40,454 bases of DNA from Haloferacaceae archaeon B1-Br10_E2g22 (GCA_001563795.1 LKML01000008.1:1-40454), one strand, 5' to 3'. Shown: positions 1 through 8,985, counted from the stretch's first letter. The notes: generated from the sequence alone by a model not told the origin. Program-made: numbers and translations.

Positions 1-42
1 GCACCTGGAATCAGTGGCCGGTCTCCACTGTCGGGTACTCTT

Positions 43-1743
43 CTACAGCAACATTGCAATAACCGCAAAGTGCAGAATAATGATGATGGCAATGGCGACC
101 AGCATCTCATCAGAGAGACCGTCGTCTTTGTCTGGGTCGTCTTTGTCCGTCATATCCTCGGCTGTAGTGTCGGCAGTCGACTTGCCATCAGCACTCACGT
201 CCTCGTCGGTTGTTGTCTGGTCGGCTGATTCGGCGTCTTCGTTTCCATTGTCGGTTGCCGTCGGTTCGTCAACCGAGCCGGTGTCAGTAGTTGTCTCAGC
301 TCCTTGCTTGCTTACATCGGCGACTCGCAGCGTATCTCGAACGAGTGGAATCCTCGAGGCTGTTTGCTCGGCGAGTTCGGCAATAGAGGCCTCCTCGTTC
401 TCCGTGGCGGCTACAATGATTTGCTGTTGTTTCTCGGTAAACGTTGGTTCCGCTGTCGAACTCCTCGAGGCCGTCTCATCGCTGTCGTCTTCAGCGAGTT
501 CAACGCCGTCTTCGTAGGTGTCTCGAGTGTCTCGGACGAGCGGCAGACGTCCACCCGTCCGGTCGGCGATTTCGCGGTTGGTTAATTCGGGGTTCTCGAG
601 GGCAGTCTCCAAGATTGCTCGCTGGCGGTCGGAAAACACATCCGAGGCAGTGGTATCGGGAAGCTCGATCTCGTCGTCATCATCGACGATGATTGCTGTG
701 TCTTCGGCTTCGCCGTCTTCGTTGTCCTTGTCGTCGGTTTGTTCTTCAACGTTGCCGACCCATGGCTTTTCGTCGTACTCATGTTCGTAGATTGTATCCC
801 GCACGAGCGTGATTCGAGTGTCCGTTTTGGCGGCGATTTCAGCAGTTGTCAACTCGGGATTCGAGAGTGCGGCCTCGAGAATCCGGATCTGCGTTCCTGA
901 AAACGCGGCTGTGTCGACTGCTTCCAACACAGCCGGTTCGCCGTCGCTGTCACCGCTGGAGTCGTCGGTCGTCTCTGTGTCGTCCGATTCGTATGCTGCC
1001 AGCGTATCTCGGACGAGGGTGATTCGCGACCAGGTCTGTCTGGCAATCTCGCGGTTGGTCGCCTCCGGGTTGGCCGCTGCGGCCTCGAGAATCTCAAGTT
1101 GTGCGTCCGACCAGTTTTCGGTATCGATCTCTGCGGTCTGGTCGGCTGTCGTCTCCTCGCCAGTGTCGCTTGGAACGTCGTACTGATCAAGCGTATCTCG
1201 AACCAGTGTCACTCGAGCGTTTGTTTGGTCGGCAATGTCTGCGTTTGACAATGACGAATCCTCGGCGGCGACTTCGAGAATGTCTTGTTGGACAGCCGAC
1301 GGCTCGTCGGGGACGCTTGGTGGTGAGTCGGGGTCAGTATCGTCAGTCTCGGTACTATCGGTGTTGGCCTGTTGGGTATCAATTAGATGTCCGTACACAT
1401 CGCGGGTGTCTCGAACCAATGTGAGACGTGCACCTGTTTGTTCGGCGAGTTCAGCGTTCGTTATTTGTGGGTTTTCAGCGACGAGCTCCAAAATCACTTG
1501 TTGTGTTTTACTGAGGGGTTCGCTGCTGTCGTCAGTTGAGCCTTCTTCTGTCGCGGCTTCAGCAAGATCTTCTGGGAGTGTGACATCGTCTTCGTACTGC
1601 TGACGCGTGTCTCTGATGAGTGTAAGACGATATCCAGTCTGCTCGGCGATTTCGCTGTTTGACAGTTCGGGCTTCTGTAATGCGAGTTCCAGAATCTCAC
1701 GTTCGGCATCTGAAAAAATAACCGAATTCGTTGTTTTTCCCAT
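43..1743 (-). CDS. Multi-repeat HTH-like protein, seven 41-aa repeats, acidic linkers, C-terminal transmembrane tail
   Basis: 566-aa ORF. Repeats begin at aa 10, 77, 148, 211, 281, 370 and 435, consensus [F/W/L]SxxQxxILExAxxNPELTNAEIAEQTxxR[IVL][TP]LVRDTxxxY. C-terminus is EMLVAIAIIIILHFAVIAMLL. Confidence 0.9.
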   Translation of the reverse strand: MGKTTNSVIFSDAEREILELALQKPELSNSEIAEQTGYRLTLIRDTRQQYEDDVTLPEDLAEAATEEGSTDDSSEPLSKTQQVILELVAENPQITNAELAEQTGARLTLVRDTRDVYGHLIDTQQANTDSTETDDTDPDSPPSVPDEPSAVQQDILEVAAEDSSLSNADIADQTNARVTLVRDTLDQYDVPSDTGEETTADQTAEIDTENWSDAQLEILEAAAANPEATNREIARQTWSRITLVRDTLAAYESDDTETTDDSSGDSDGEPAVLEAVDTAAFSGTQIRILEAALSNPELTTAEIAAKTDTRITLVRDTIYEHEYDEKPWVGNVEEQTDDKDNEDGEAEDTAIIVDDDDEIELPDTTASDVFSDRQRAILETALENPELTNREIADRTGGRLPLVRDTRDTYEDGVELAEDDSDETASRSSTAEPTFTEKQQQIIVAATENEEASIAELAEQTASRIPLVRDTLRVADVSKQGAETTTDTGSVDEPTATDNGNEDAESADQTTTDEDVSADGKSTADTTAEDMTDKDDPDKDDGLSDEMLVAIAIIIILHFAVIAMLL

Positions 1744-1884
1744 TACTGAACCCTCTGTGTGGTCGGAACACGGTTGGTTGACTGGCCAACGATACTCGCA
1801 GTGATGGATTCTACCCCACTGAATCCGGTTATCATATGACTTACTTACTTTGACCTACAGTAATTAATCTACCCCTTCTTATAT

Positions 1885-1930
1885 ACCGCAAGGAGAATAC
1901 CCGCGTCTTTAGCCGCGAGATGAATCCGAC
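1885..1930 (+). mobile_element. Possible relict right-end hairpin of an IS200/IS605-family element
   Basis: CCGCAAGGAGAATACCCGCGTCTTTAGCCGCGAGATGAATCC resembles the hairpin seen after haloarchaeal IS1341-type tnpB genes. No tnpA or tnpB nearby. Confidence 0.3.
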
Positions 1931-2056
1931 AACTCCACAGCCGTGAGTGATCTGGTGGATAAACCGGTGTGCGTGTCTCTCCACGGCGTGGCCGAGGGTT
2001 GATATAGGTCGGCCAGCAACTATCAAATACTTGTCTATGTACACACAGGGTGACCA

Positions 2057-2485
2057 ATGACAACCGACCAGCCGATTGCTGACAGTGACGACCATCCAAT
2101 TTTACTGTTCGACGGCGTTTGTAACCTCTGTAACGGCTCGATACAGTTTATTATCCCGCGCGATCCTGACGGCACGCTTAGATTTGCGCCGCTGCAGTCC
2201 GATATAGGCCATCGTGTTCGAGAGGCGACGGGGCTGTCGACTGACGATCTCGAGACGGTCGTACTGATCGACGATGGGATGGCCTACACCAAATCCGACG
2301 CAGCAATCCGGGTTGCCGAACATCTCGGGGGAATCTACCGGCTGCTATCGGTCGGCCGACTCGTTCCACGGAGCGTTCGTGACCAGATATATGATTTTGT
2401 TGCGGCCAACCGATACGACTGGTTCGGCCGAAAAGACCAGTGTATGCTCCCTGATGAGGATGTTAGTGATCGGTTCCTCGAGTAG
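2057..2485 (+). CDS. DCC family thiol-disulfide oxidoreductase-like protein (DUF393)
   Basis: ILLFDGVCNLCNGSIQFII motif typical of the DCC/DUF393 family. Confidence 0.9.
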   Translation: MTTDQPIADSDDHPILLFDGVCNLCNGSIQFIIPRDPDGTLRFAPLQSDIGHRVREATGLSTDDLETVVLIDDGMAYTKSDAAIRVAEHLGGIYRLLSVGRLVPRSVRDQIYDFVAANRYDWFGRKDQCMLPDEDVSDRFLE

Positions 2486-2554
2486 TAGGAGCCATGCCGA
2501 TTCGTTCATAACTAAAACAGAACGTTCAGTATCGTTGGCGGCAACACGTAATTC

Positions 2555-4624
2555 ATGTCTCGGTCGATTCGAGTGCTCTACGTCGACGACGATCCTCAGT
2601 CGCTCGATGTGATCCCCAACCGGTGTGAAGCAGTCTCGGAGCTCCGATTCGAAACCGAATCGCATCCTCGAACCGTTATCGAGCAAATTCATTCGGACCT
2701 TGATTGTCTCATTACTGACTACCGGATGCCGACAATGGACGGTATCGAACTGCTCACGGAGGTCTCCGAACAGCAGCCAGATCTTCCGATCTTGTTGCTG
2801 ACCGGACATGGTGGTGGCGAAATCGCCTCCGAAGCTCTCCAGAAAGGTGCGACCGAGTATATGGAAAAATCGACTGCCATCGAACAGCCGGATCTGTTGG
2901 CCAACCGGGTGCGGAACGCAGTCGAACAGATGCGCCGCGAGCAGACGAACCGTGCGCTGGCAGCCGACGCCAACCGATTTATTCGAGCGGCCTCGCCGAC
3001 AGCCGTCTACGAGGCGGCTATCGATCTGACCTGTGAGACGCTTGGCTTCGAAGACGCTGCTGTCATCGAACATACACAGGACGGCTGGGCGGTTGTCGCT
3101 CACAGCGGCCTCTCGGAGTCAGTTCGAACAACACTACCAAGTCTCGACGTTCTTCAGGAGGCACGTGAGGCCACCAACCCCGTCGTCGTCGATGCCGGTG
3201 TTATTGAGTCACTCGAGACCGCGAGCTGCTGGGTCTCGCTTGGGTCCGACAGTGTGCTTGTCGGTCGAACTGCTGTTTCCGATACGGCTGTCGAGTATCT
3301 CCGGGATGCGATCTTGATTTTGGCTCGCAACGCCGAAAGCGCACTTACTCGACTCGAACAGGCTGCTTTGCTTGATGAGCGCAAACGCGAACTCAAGCGT
3401 CAGCGGAACGAACTCGCCTCACTGCGGCAGACCAACGAAGTGATCCGCTCAGTTAACCGCGCAATCACCAGTGTGAGTTCACAACGAGAGATTGAACGAC
3501 TCGTCTGTGAACGACTCGTCGGGACGGATCGATACGAGTACGCCTGGGTCGGCGAGTACGACCTCGAGACCAATCTGGTTACCCCACGAGCCAAAGCTGG
3601 AGTCGGTCCAACTGTGACTATCGACTCGCCGGTCTCGTTGTCGGATCGGTTTCGACCCGAAACTCTCGAGACCGTTATTGACCACCGACAGGTAGCGGTC
3701 GAAACAACCGACCGTACTGACCAACTGGAGACGAACCTCCGGTATGCTCATCCAACAGGGGCCGAGACGGACACTGGAACAGCGGCACTTGTCCCAATTG
3801 TCCATAACAACGTACTGTACGATGTGTTGATTGTGTATGCTGCAGATCACGCCTCGATTGGCCACCGTGAACAGGATGTATTGGCCGAACTCGGCGAGAC
3901 CATCGGCTATGCACTCCGAGCGGCCGAACAGCGACGCGCGCTGGTCGGAGATGCGACGACAGAGGTCGTTTTTGAGATTGACTGTCCGGACGAACCGTTG
4001 ATTGAACTGTCGGCAGTCGCCGACTGCACAGTCAGCCTCGAGAGTCTAAGCGCACGCTCAGATGGCCGGCTCCGACAGTTCATTCTCATCGAAGGCGCTG
4101 GCCCTGAGGCGTTCAGAGAGTACGCCGAACGCATCCATATAGACCAACCGACAGTACTGGTCGAACGAGACGACTGTTTCGTTGCGACACTGACGACCGA
4201 CAGTAGTCCAGTCGTTGACTGCATTGCCGAACAGGGGGCCTCGTTGTCGGCGTTCAGCGCAACCGAAGGTCGTGGAACGATTTCGATGACAGTTCCCAAA
4301 ACAACTGATATTCGAACGCTGGCCGAGCAGTTCAATGCAGCATTTTTATGGGCGGAACTGCGCGCAAAACGACAGCTCGATTCAACTGCTGATACACCAC
4401 AAGGATTCCGACAACAACTTGAAGCAACACTCACCGACCGGCAACACGAAACACTGCAAGCTGCCTATCATTCTGGCTTTTTCGCATGGCCTCGAGACAA
4501 CACCGGCGAAGCAATCGCCGACAGACTCGGCATCAGTGGGCCGACGTTTCTCCAACATCTCCGTGCTGGCGAACGAAAACTGCTCGAGGCACTGTTCAAG
4601 CAGGATCAAACCGTCTACAATTGA
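2555..4624 (+). CDS. Response regulator with receiver, GAF-like and bacterio-opsin activator (HTH_10) domains
   Basis: N-terminal receiver domain (VLYVDDDPQSLDV...ITDYRMPTMDG...LLLTGHG), central GAF-like region, C-terminal ISGPTFLQHLRAGERKLLEALF. Confidence 0.9.
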   Translation: MSRSIRVLYVDDDPQSLDVIPNRCEAVSELRFETESHPRTVIEQIHSDLDCLITDYRMPTMDGIELLTEVSEQQPDLPILLLTGHGGGEIASEALQKGATEYMEKSTAIEQPDLLANRVRNAVEQMRREQTNRALAADANRFIRAASPTAVYEAAIDLTCETLGFEDAAVIEHTQDGWAVVAHSGLSESVRTTLPSLDVLQEAREATNPVVVDAGVIESLETASCWVSLGSDSVLVGRTAVSDTAVEYLRDAILILARNAESALTRLEQAALLDERKRELKRQRNELASLRQTNEVIRSVNRAITSVSSQREIERLVCERLVGTDRYEYAWVGEYDLETNLVTPRAKAGVGPTVTIDSPVSLSDRFRPETLETVIDHRQVAVETTDRTDQLETNLRYAHPTGAETDTGTAALVPIVHNNVLYDVLIVYAADHASIGHREQDVLAELGETIGYALRAAEQRRALVGDATTEVVFEIDCPDEPLIELSAVADCTVSLESLSARSDGRLRQFILIEGAGPEAFREYAERIHIDQPTVLVERDDCFVATLTTDSSPVVDCIAEQGASLSAFSATEGRGTISMTVPKTTDIRTLAEQFNAAFLWAELRAKRQLDSTADTPQGFRQQLEATLTDRQHETLQAAYHSGFFAWPRDNTGEAIADRLGISGPTFLQHLRAGERKLLEALFKQDQTVYN

Positions 4625-4848
4625 TTTTTGTTCTACTGTCACCGGAATCCCGCTGTTGGAGTTCAAGCCGACTGCGGCCTTTCGCGTTCAACACCTAGCC
4701 GTTATACACGCCCGTTGATATGTGTCAACATCGTCTAGTTAGCCACGAGCAACGGCACCGTTCGTTGCGGACGTCTGTGACTGTCGCTGTATGCACACTT
4801 GTGGAAAAACCTTGCTCAGTGGCGCTGTAAAGACTATTCAGTGTTTGA

Positions 4849-4896
4849 ACCTATGTGAATAGGAAAACTCATAGAACAAAACCTATCTACATAGGT
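4849..4896. promoter_or_regulatory. Duplicated palindrome ACCTAT-N4-ATAGG(T)
   Basis: ACCTATGTGAATAGG at 4849-4863 and ACCTATCTACATAGGT at 4881-4896, centres 32 bp apart. Confidence 0.5.
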
Positions 4897-5070
4897 ATAA
4901 TCGTTAATTACATGGGCGGCTTGGTGATGAATGTGTCAAAAGCGGCGGGCCGCAGTTTGGCAGATTACTGCCACAGCGGGTTCCGTCGTTCAGTCGACAC
5001 ATGCAATCCCACCACAACCCACACACCGACCGCCAGATAGCTCATCCACCCACCCACCACCCACCCACTC

Positions 5071-5212
5071 TGGCCGTGTTACGCCCACGGCTAGGATGAG
5101 CAGCGGCGGTCTTTGCTGTTAGTTGGTTACCGCTGTCACTTCTGCCCTCCATACCACACTTCAGCCTGTGAGGCTGTAGGCTACCAGTGCGATGCGGTTT
5201 TACCTCACAGGC
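5071..5212 (+). promoter_or_regulatory. Multi-hairpin region upstream of raSEA
   Basis: TGGCCGTG/CACGGCTA (5071-5078/5086-5093), CAGCGG/CCGCTG (5101-5106/5130-5135), GCCTGTGAGG/CCTCACAGGC (5164-5173/5203-5212). Confidence 0.5.
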
Positions 5213-5226
5213 CACTAAGAGCGACA

Positions 5227-6303
5227 ATGAGCAAACCGAGCCCTGAAGTGTACGAAGATGGGCGCGGAATGGACGCACACAATGCAGTGATGCGTGAAAT
5301 CCGCGGTCTCAAAGAGAAACACTACGATCCTCACGAACCTACACGCGTCTGGGTTGATGAGGATAACACCCCCGATGGCGTCTATGAGTCGCTGACGATT
5401 ATTCTCAACACTGGTGGCTGTCGGTGGGCCCGTGCGGGCGGCTGTACGATGTGTGGCTATGTTGCCGAAAGTGTCGAAGGCGGCACAGTCGAACACAGTG
5501 CACTGATGGATCAGATCCAGGCCTGTCTGGATCACGAAGCCGAACACACTGACGAGCCCGCAGAGCTAATCAAAATCTACACCTCGGGGTCGTTTCTCGA
5601 CGAGCGTGAAGTTCCAGCCGAGACTCGCCGAGCCATTGCTGAGACCTTTGGTGATCGAAAGCGGATCGTCCTCGAGTCGCTCCCTGATTTCGTCGCCGCC
5701 GAGAAACTTGCTGATTTCACCGACGAGGGACTCAGCGTTGACATTGCCATCGGCCTCGAAACTGCCACGGACAGAATCCGCCATGACTGTGTGAACAAAT
5801 ACTTCGATTTCGCCGACTTTGAGGACGCCTGCGCGACTGCCAAAGATGCGGGAGCCGGCGTAAAAGCCTATCTCCTGATGAAACCGCCGTTCCTCTCAGA
5901 ACGCGAGGCACGCGACGATATGATCGAGTCGATCCGGCGGTGTGCGGCGGTTGAGGGCTGTCATACAGTGTCGATGAACCCCTGTAACGTCCAGCAGTAT
6001 ACGATGGTCAACGAGCTGTTCCGCGAAGGCGGCTACCGGCCACCGTGGCTCTGGTCAGTCGCGGACGTACTCGAACAGACAGCGGATGTTGAAGCTATCG
6101 TCATCTCCGATCCGGTCGGCCACGGCTCGGATCGGGGCGCGCACAACTGCGGCGAGTGCGACGACAGAGTCCAGAAAGCGATCAAGGACTTCGATCTCCG
6201 GCAAGACGAGAGTGTGTTCGGCCAAGTAAGTTGCGAGTGCAAACGCACGTGGGAACTAGTCATCGAAGAAGAAACGAGCTATGCGATGCCGTTGGCGCGC
6301 TGA
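5227..6303 (+). CDS. raSEA: Archaeosine biosynthesis radical SAM protein RaSEA
   Basis: GGCRWARAGGCTMCGYVAES radical SAM cluster motif and IYTSGSFLDEREVP, typical of the COG1244 family. ATG at 5227 preferred over the ORF-track start at 5113. Confidence 0.85.
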   Translation: MSKPSPEVYEDGRGMDAHNAVMREIRGLKEKHYDPHEPTRVWVDEDNTPDGVYESLTIILNTGGCRWARAGGCTMCGYVAESVEGGTVEHSALMDQIQACLDHEAEHTDEPAELIKIYTSGSFLDEREVPAETRRAIAETFGDRKRIVLESLPDFVAAEKLADFTDEGLSVDIAIGLETATDRIRHDCVNKYFDFADFEDACATAKDAGAGVKAYLLMKPPFLSEREARDDMIESIRRCAAVEGCHTVSMNPCNVQQYTMVNELFREGGYRPPWLWSVADVLEQTADVEAIVISDPVGHGSDRGAHNCGECDDRVQKAIKDFDLRQDESVFGQVSCECKRTWELVIEEETSYAMPLAR

Positions 6304-6312
6304 AAAAGTGCC

Positions 6313-6595
6313 CTAATCGTCACCTGATTTGTAGACACCGGATCGATGTTCAATCGGGTAGACATCTACAATCCGTTCGCGGTGATTACAGTCGGCACCA
6401 AATCGAAACTGACCGATCCAAAGCTTCGAGTGCGGGAAACCAGCGAGGGTTTGAGGCATCGAGTCTCCGCTACTGGTCAGCCGCGATCTCGTCGAGTTTG
6501 TCGGTGATTCGCGTCTGTGGGTGACTATCCAGATCATCGTAGCTCCGCTTTGCGGGCGCACGAAACTGCCACGTCCACTCGCTGTCTTCACTCAT
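6313..6595 (-). pseudogene. RelE/ParE-type toxin, disrupted by an in-frame TAG and a frameshift
   Basis: Frame 1 reads MSEDSEWTWQFRAPAKRSYDDLDSHPQTRITDKLDEIAADQ then TAG (6470-6472). A second frame continues PQTLAGFPHSKLWIGQFRFGADCNHRERIVDVYPIEHRSGVYKSGDD. ATG lies inside the antitoxin stop region (AATGAGTGA). Confidence 0.8.
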
Positions 6596-6854
6596 TGCGG
6601 ATTTCGTCGCGGCTAAACACCTCGCTGTCGTCTGTTCGGCGAGCGTATTCGACTGCAGCGATCTCTTTCCAGCTTTCGCGCGTTAGACCTGGATGTTTAA
6701 CCGCATCACGAAGCGCGTTGCGGACGAACTCACTGCGACTGTTGTATCCTTCCTCCTGCCATGTCGCGTCGACGTCTTCGAGAAACGATTCGATCAGGCG
6801 AATATTGATGTTCGCTTTCTCCGGCTCGTCGGTCGATGTATCTGTACTCGACAT
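6588..6854 (-). CDS. Ribbon-helix-helix (CopG-type) antitoxin-like protein
   Basis: NINIRLIESFLEDVDATWQEEGYNSRSEFVRNALRDAV, an RHH fold signature. Confidence 0.85.
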   Translation of the reverse strand: MSSTDTSTDEPEKANINIRLIESFLEDVDATWQEEGYNSRSEFVRNALRDAVKHPGLTRESWKEIAAVEYARRTDDSEVFSRDEIRNE

Positions 6855-6914
6855 ACACGTGAATTACACATAACGGATAAAACGCGTTGTCCAGCCGAAA
6901 CAGCAGCTCCGTCG

Positions 6915-7592
6915 TCAGGACTGAAACCCGGCTAAAATTCCCTGTCCGTCAGTGCCACCGATATCCGGCAACGTCGACCGCTCTGGGTGCGGCATCAACA
7001 CAGCCACCGAATCGGTCTTGCCGAGAATCCCGGCGACGTTGTGCGTCGATCCGTTCGGATTCGCCTCCTCGGTCAGGTTGCCGTCTTCGTCGCAGTACCG
7101 AAAGAGGATCTGGTCGTTTTGTTCTAGATCCTCGTATCGTTCGTCAGTGATCTCGAAGCGACCCTCGCCGTGGGCAATCGGGATCTCGATGATGTCGCCT
7201 TCGTCGAACGCCTCAGTCCAGGGTGTGTCAGCGTTTTCGACCCGCAGATGGACGTGTTCGCACTGAAACCGCGCGCTTTTGTTGGTCGTAAACGCGCCGG
7301 CAGTCAGTCTCGACTCCGAGCCGACCTGCGCGCCGTTGCAGACGCCGAGAACAGGGGTGCCGTCGTCGGTAGCCGCGCGAACTTCGTCCATAATCGGCGA
7401 GCGGGCAGCCATCGCCCCCGCACGCAGGTAATCGCCGTACGAAAACCCGCCGGGAAGCATGATGCCCGTGGTGTCTTCGGGAAGGCCGTCTTCGTGCCAG
7501 ATGCGTTCGGCGTCGACGCCGAGGTAGTCTAACGCACGAACGGCGTCCCGATCGCAGTTCGAGCCACCGAACTGAATGACGGCGACGGTCAT
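6915..7592 (-). CDS. purQ: Phosphoribosylformylglycinamidine synthase subunit PurQ
   Basis: VIQFGGSNCDRDAVRAL, GGFSYGDYLRAGAMA and GVCNGAQ motifs. Confidence 0.97.
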   Translation of the reverse strand: MTVAVIQFGGSNCDRDAVRALDYLGVDAERIWHEDGLPEDTTGIMLPGGFSYGDYLRAGAMAARSPIMDEVRAATDDGTPVLGVCNGAQVGSESRLTAGAFTTNKSARFQCEHVHLRVENADTPWTEAFDEGDIIEIPIAHGEGRFEITDERYEDLEQNDQILFRYCDEDGNLTEEANPNGSTHNVAGILGKTDSVAVLMPHPERSTLPDIGGTDGQGILAGFQS

Positions 7593-7852
7593 TTTGCGTT
7601 CGCTGCCTCCGCTACCGAAACCTCATAGTCGTGAATGGTCGGGTTCGCCAGCAGGCGTTCGGCCATCTCTTCGGCACGCTCGGTGGCCTCATCGGCGCTG
7701 TCGGCCTCGAGGTCGAGTTCGTACTGGTCGGCTGCCCGGAGGGCCGACAGCTCAAAGCCGAGTCGCTGGAGGGCTCCTTTCGTTGTTTCGGCTTCCGGAT
7801 CGAGCACGCCGCCTTTCAGCCGAACAGTTACGGTCGCGGTGTAGGTACTCAT
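7589..7852 (-). CDS. purS: Phosphoribosylformylglycinamidine synthase subunit PurS
   Basis: TATVTVRLKGGVLDPEAETTKGALQRLGF. Stop overlaps the purQ start (ATGA). ATG at 7852 preferred over the ORF-track start. Confidence 0.95.
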   Translation of the reverse strand: MSTYTATVTVRLKGGVLDPEAETTKGALQRLGFELSALRAADQYELDLEADSADEATERAEEMAERLLANPTIHDYEVSVAEAANAK

Positions 7853-8016
7853 AGCCGAACCTCTGCAAGCGTGGTCAAAAGCTCTTTTGAAACCCACCCC
7901 AGCGGTTCGGGTCATCTCAACGGATTGTCGACCATTCGCCGGATGGACACGTTTTTGCTTGCGGCTTGCTTTCGGCCGGTAATGACCGCACTCGACTGCA
8001 GCCTGGAGGTGTTCCG

Positions 8017-8985
8017 ATGACGACTGAGCGCACCGAGATCACCGTTATTGGTGGAGATAAAACCGGACTCATCGCTCGAGTCACAACGCTCTTGTTCGAG
8101 CGCGGAATCAATATCGAAGACCTCGATCAGGCAGTTCGCGATGGGCTCTTTCGGATGTCGATGCGCGTCGATACCGGCGAGATGACTACCGAACGTGACG
8201 AACTCCGGGAGGCGCTCTCGGAGTTGGGCCGGGAACTCGGCGTCGAAATCCAAGTGCGGTTTCCAAGCGATCGGCAAACCCGCCGCATCGCAGTGTTTGT
8301 CACCAAAGAATCTCACTGTCTGGAAGCACTGCTCGAGGCCGAAGACACAGCGGAACTAGACGCCGAAATCGCCGCTGTTATCGGCAACCGTGGCACGCTC
8401 CGTGAGGTGGCCGAAGCCCACGATGTCCCGTTTTATGACGTTGGCGACGGCAAGGGATCGCCGGACGAAGACCGGATGCTCGATATTCTGGCCGAACACG
8501 ACGTTGATTTAATCGTGTTAGCTCGCTATATGCGGATTCTCGGCCCGAAGATCGTCTTCCGCTACGAAGACCGGATTATCAACATTCATCCCAGCCTGCT
8601 GCCGGCGTTCCCCGGCGCAGCCGCCTATCGGCAGGCCAAAGAAGAAGGTGTCAGGATCGCCGGTGTCACCGCCCACTATGTAACAACGGATCTCGACCAG
8701 GGACCGATTATTGCCCAGCGCGCGTTTGATGTGCCGGATGATGCGCTCATCGACGAAATCAAAGCTCGCGGCCAGCCACTCGAGGCCGAAGCGCTTCTTG
8801 AGGCGGTCGAACTCCATTTGGACGATGCGGTCTCGGTTCACCGTGGTCGAACCAGTCTCCGAGACGGAGCCGATCGGTCGGCGTATCAACTCGGACTCTC
8901 CGAAGCGGCCCAAAACGCCAATCCGACCGAACCAGTTGATGATGCCATCGAACAACGCGATGCACCGACCGTAGCCGACGACTAA
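8017..8985 (+). CDS. purU: Formyltetrahydrofolate deformylase (ACT plus formyltransferase domains)
   Basis: N-terminal ACT domain (ITVIGGDKTGLIARVTTLLFERGINIED), then LARYMRILGPKIV...INIHPSLLPAFPGAAAYRQA. Confidence 0.93.
   Translation: MTTERTEITVIGGDKTGLIARVTTLLFERGINIEDLDQAVRDGLFRMSMRVDTGEMTTERDELREALSELGRELGVEIQVRFPSDRQTRRIAVFVTKESHCLEALLEAEDTAELDAEIAAVIGNRGTLREVAEAHDVPFYDVGDGKGSPDEDRMLDILAEHDVDLIVLARYMRILGPKIVFRYEDRIINIHPSLLPAFPGAAAYRQAKEEGVRIAGVTAHYVTTDLDQGPIIAQRAFDVPDDALIDEIKARGQPLEAEALLEAVELHLDDAVSVHRGRTSLRDGADRSAYQLGLSEAAQNANPTEPVDDAIEQRDAPTVADD

Noticed and set aside
43-1743. Regularly spaced repeats as a possible CRISPR array
   Set aside because: Spacing is about 190-270 bp, repeats are diverged at DNA level and all lie in one coding frame.
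14-1804. Many plus-strand ORFs (14..517, 809..1186, 1235..1603 and others)
   Set aside because: They are antisense to the seven-repeat protein. Low-complexity Ser/Val-rich translations mirror the acidic and repeat codons of the real gene.
2345-3103. 252-aa minus-strand ORF
   Set aside because: Antisense to the DCC gene and response regulator; no recognisable domain.
5046-5070. CCACCCACCCACC tract as a functional repeat
   Set aside because: Short simple-sequence run with no further support.
5113-5226. N-terminal extension of the RaSEA ORF
   Set aside because: The region is dominated by inverted repeats and the protein similarity starts after the ATG at 5227.
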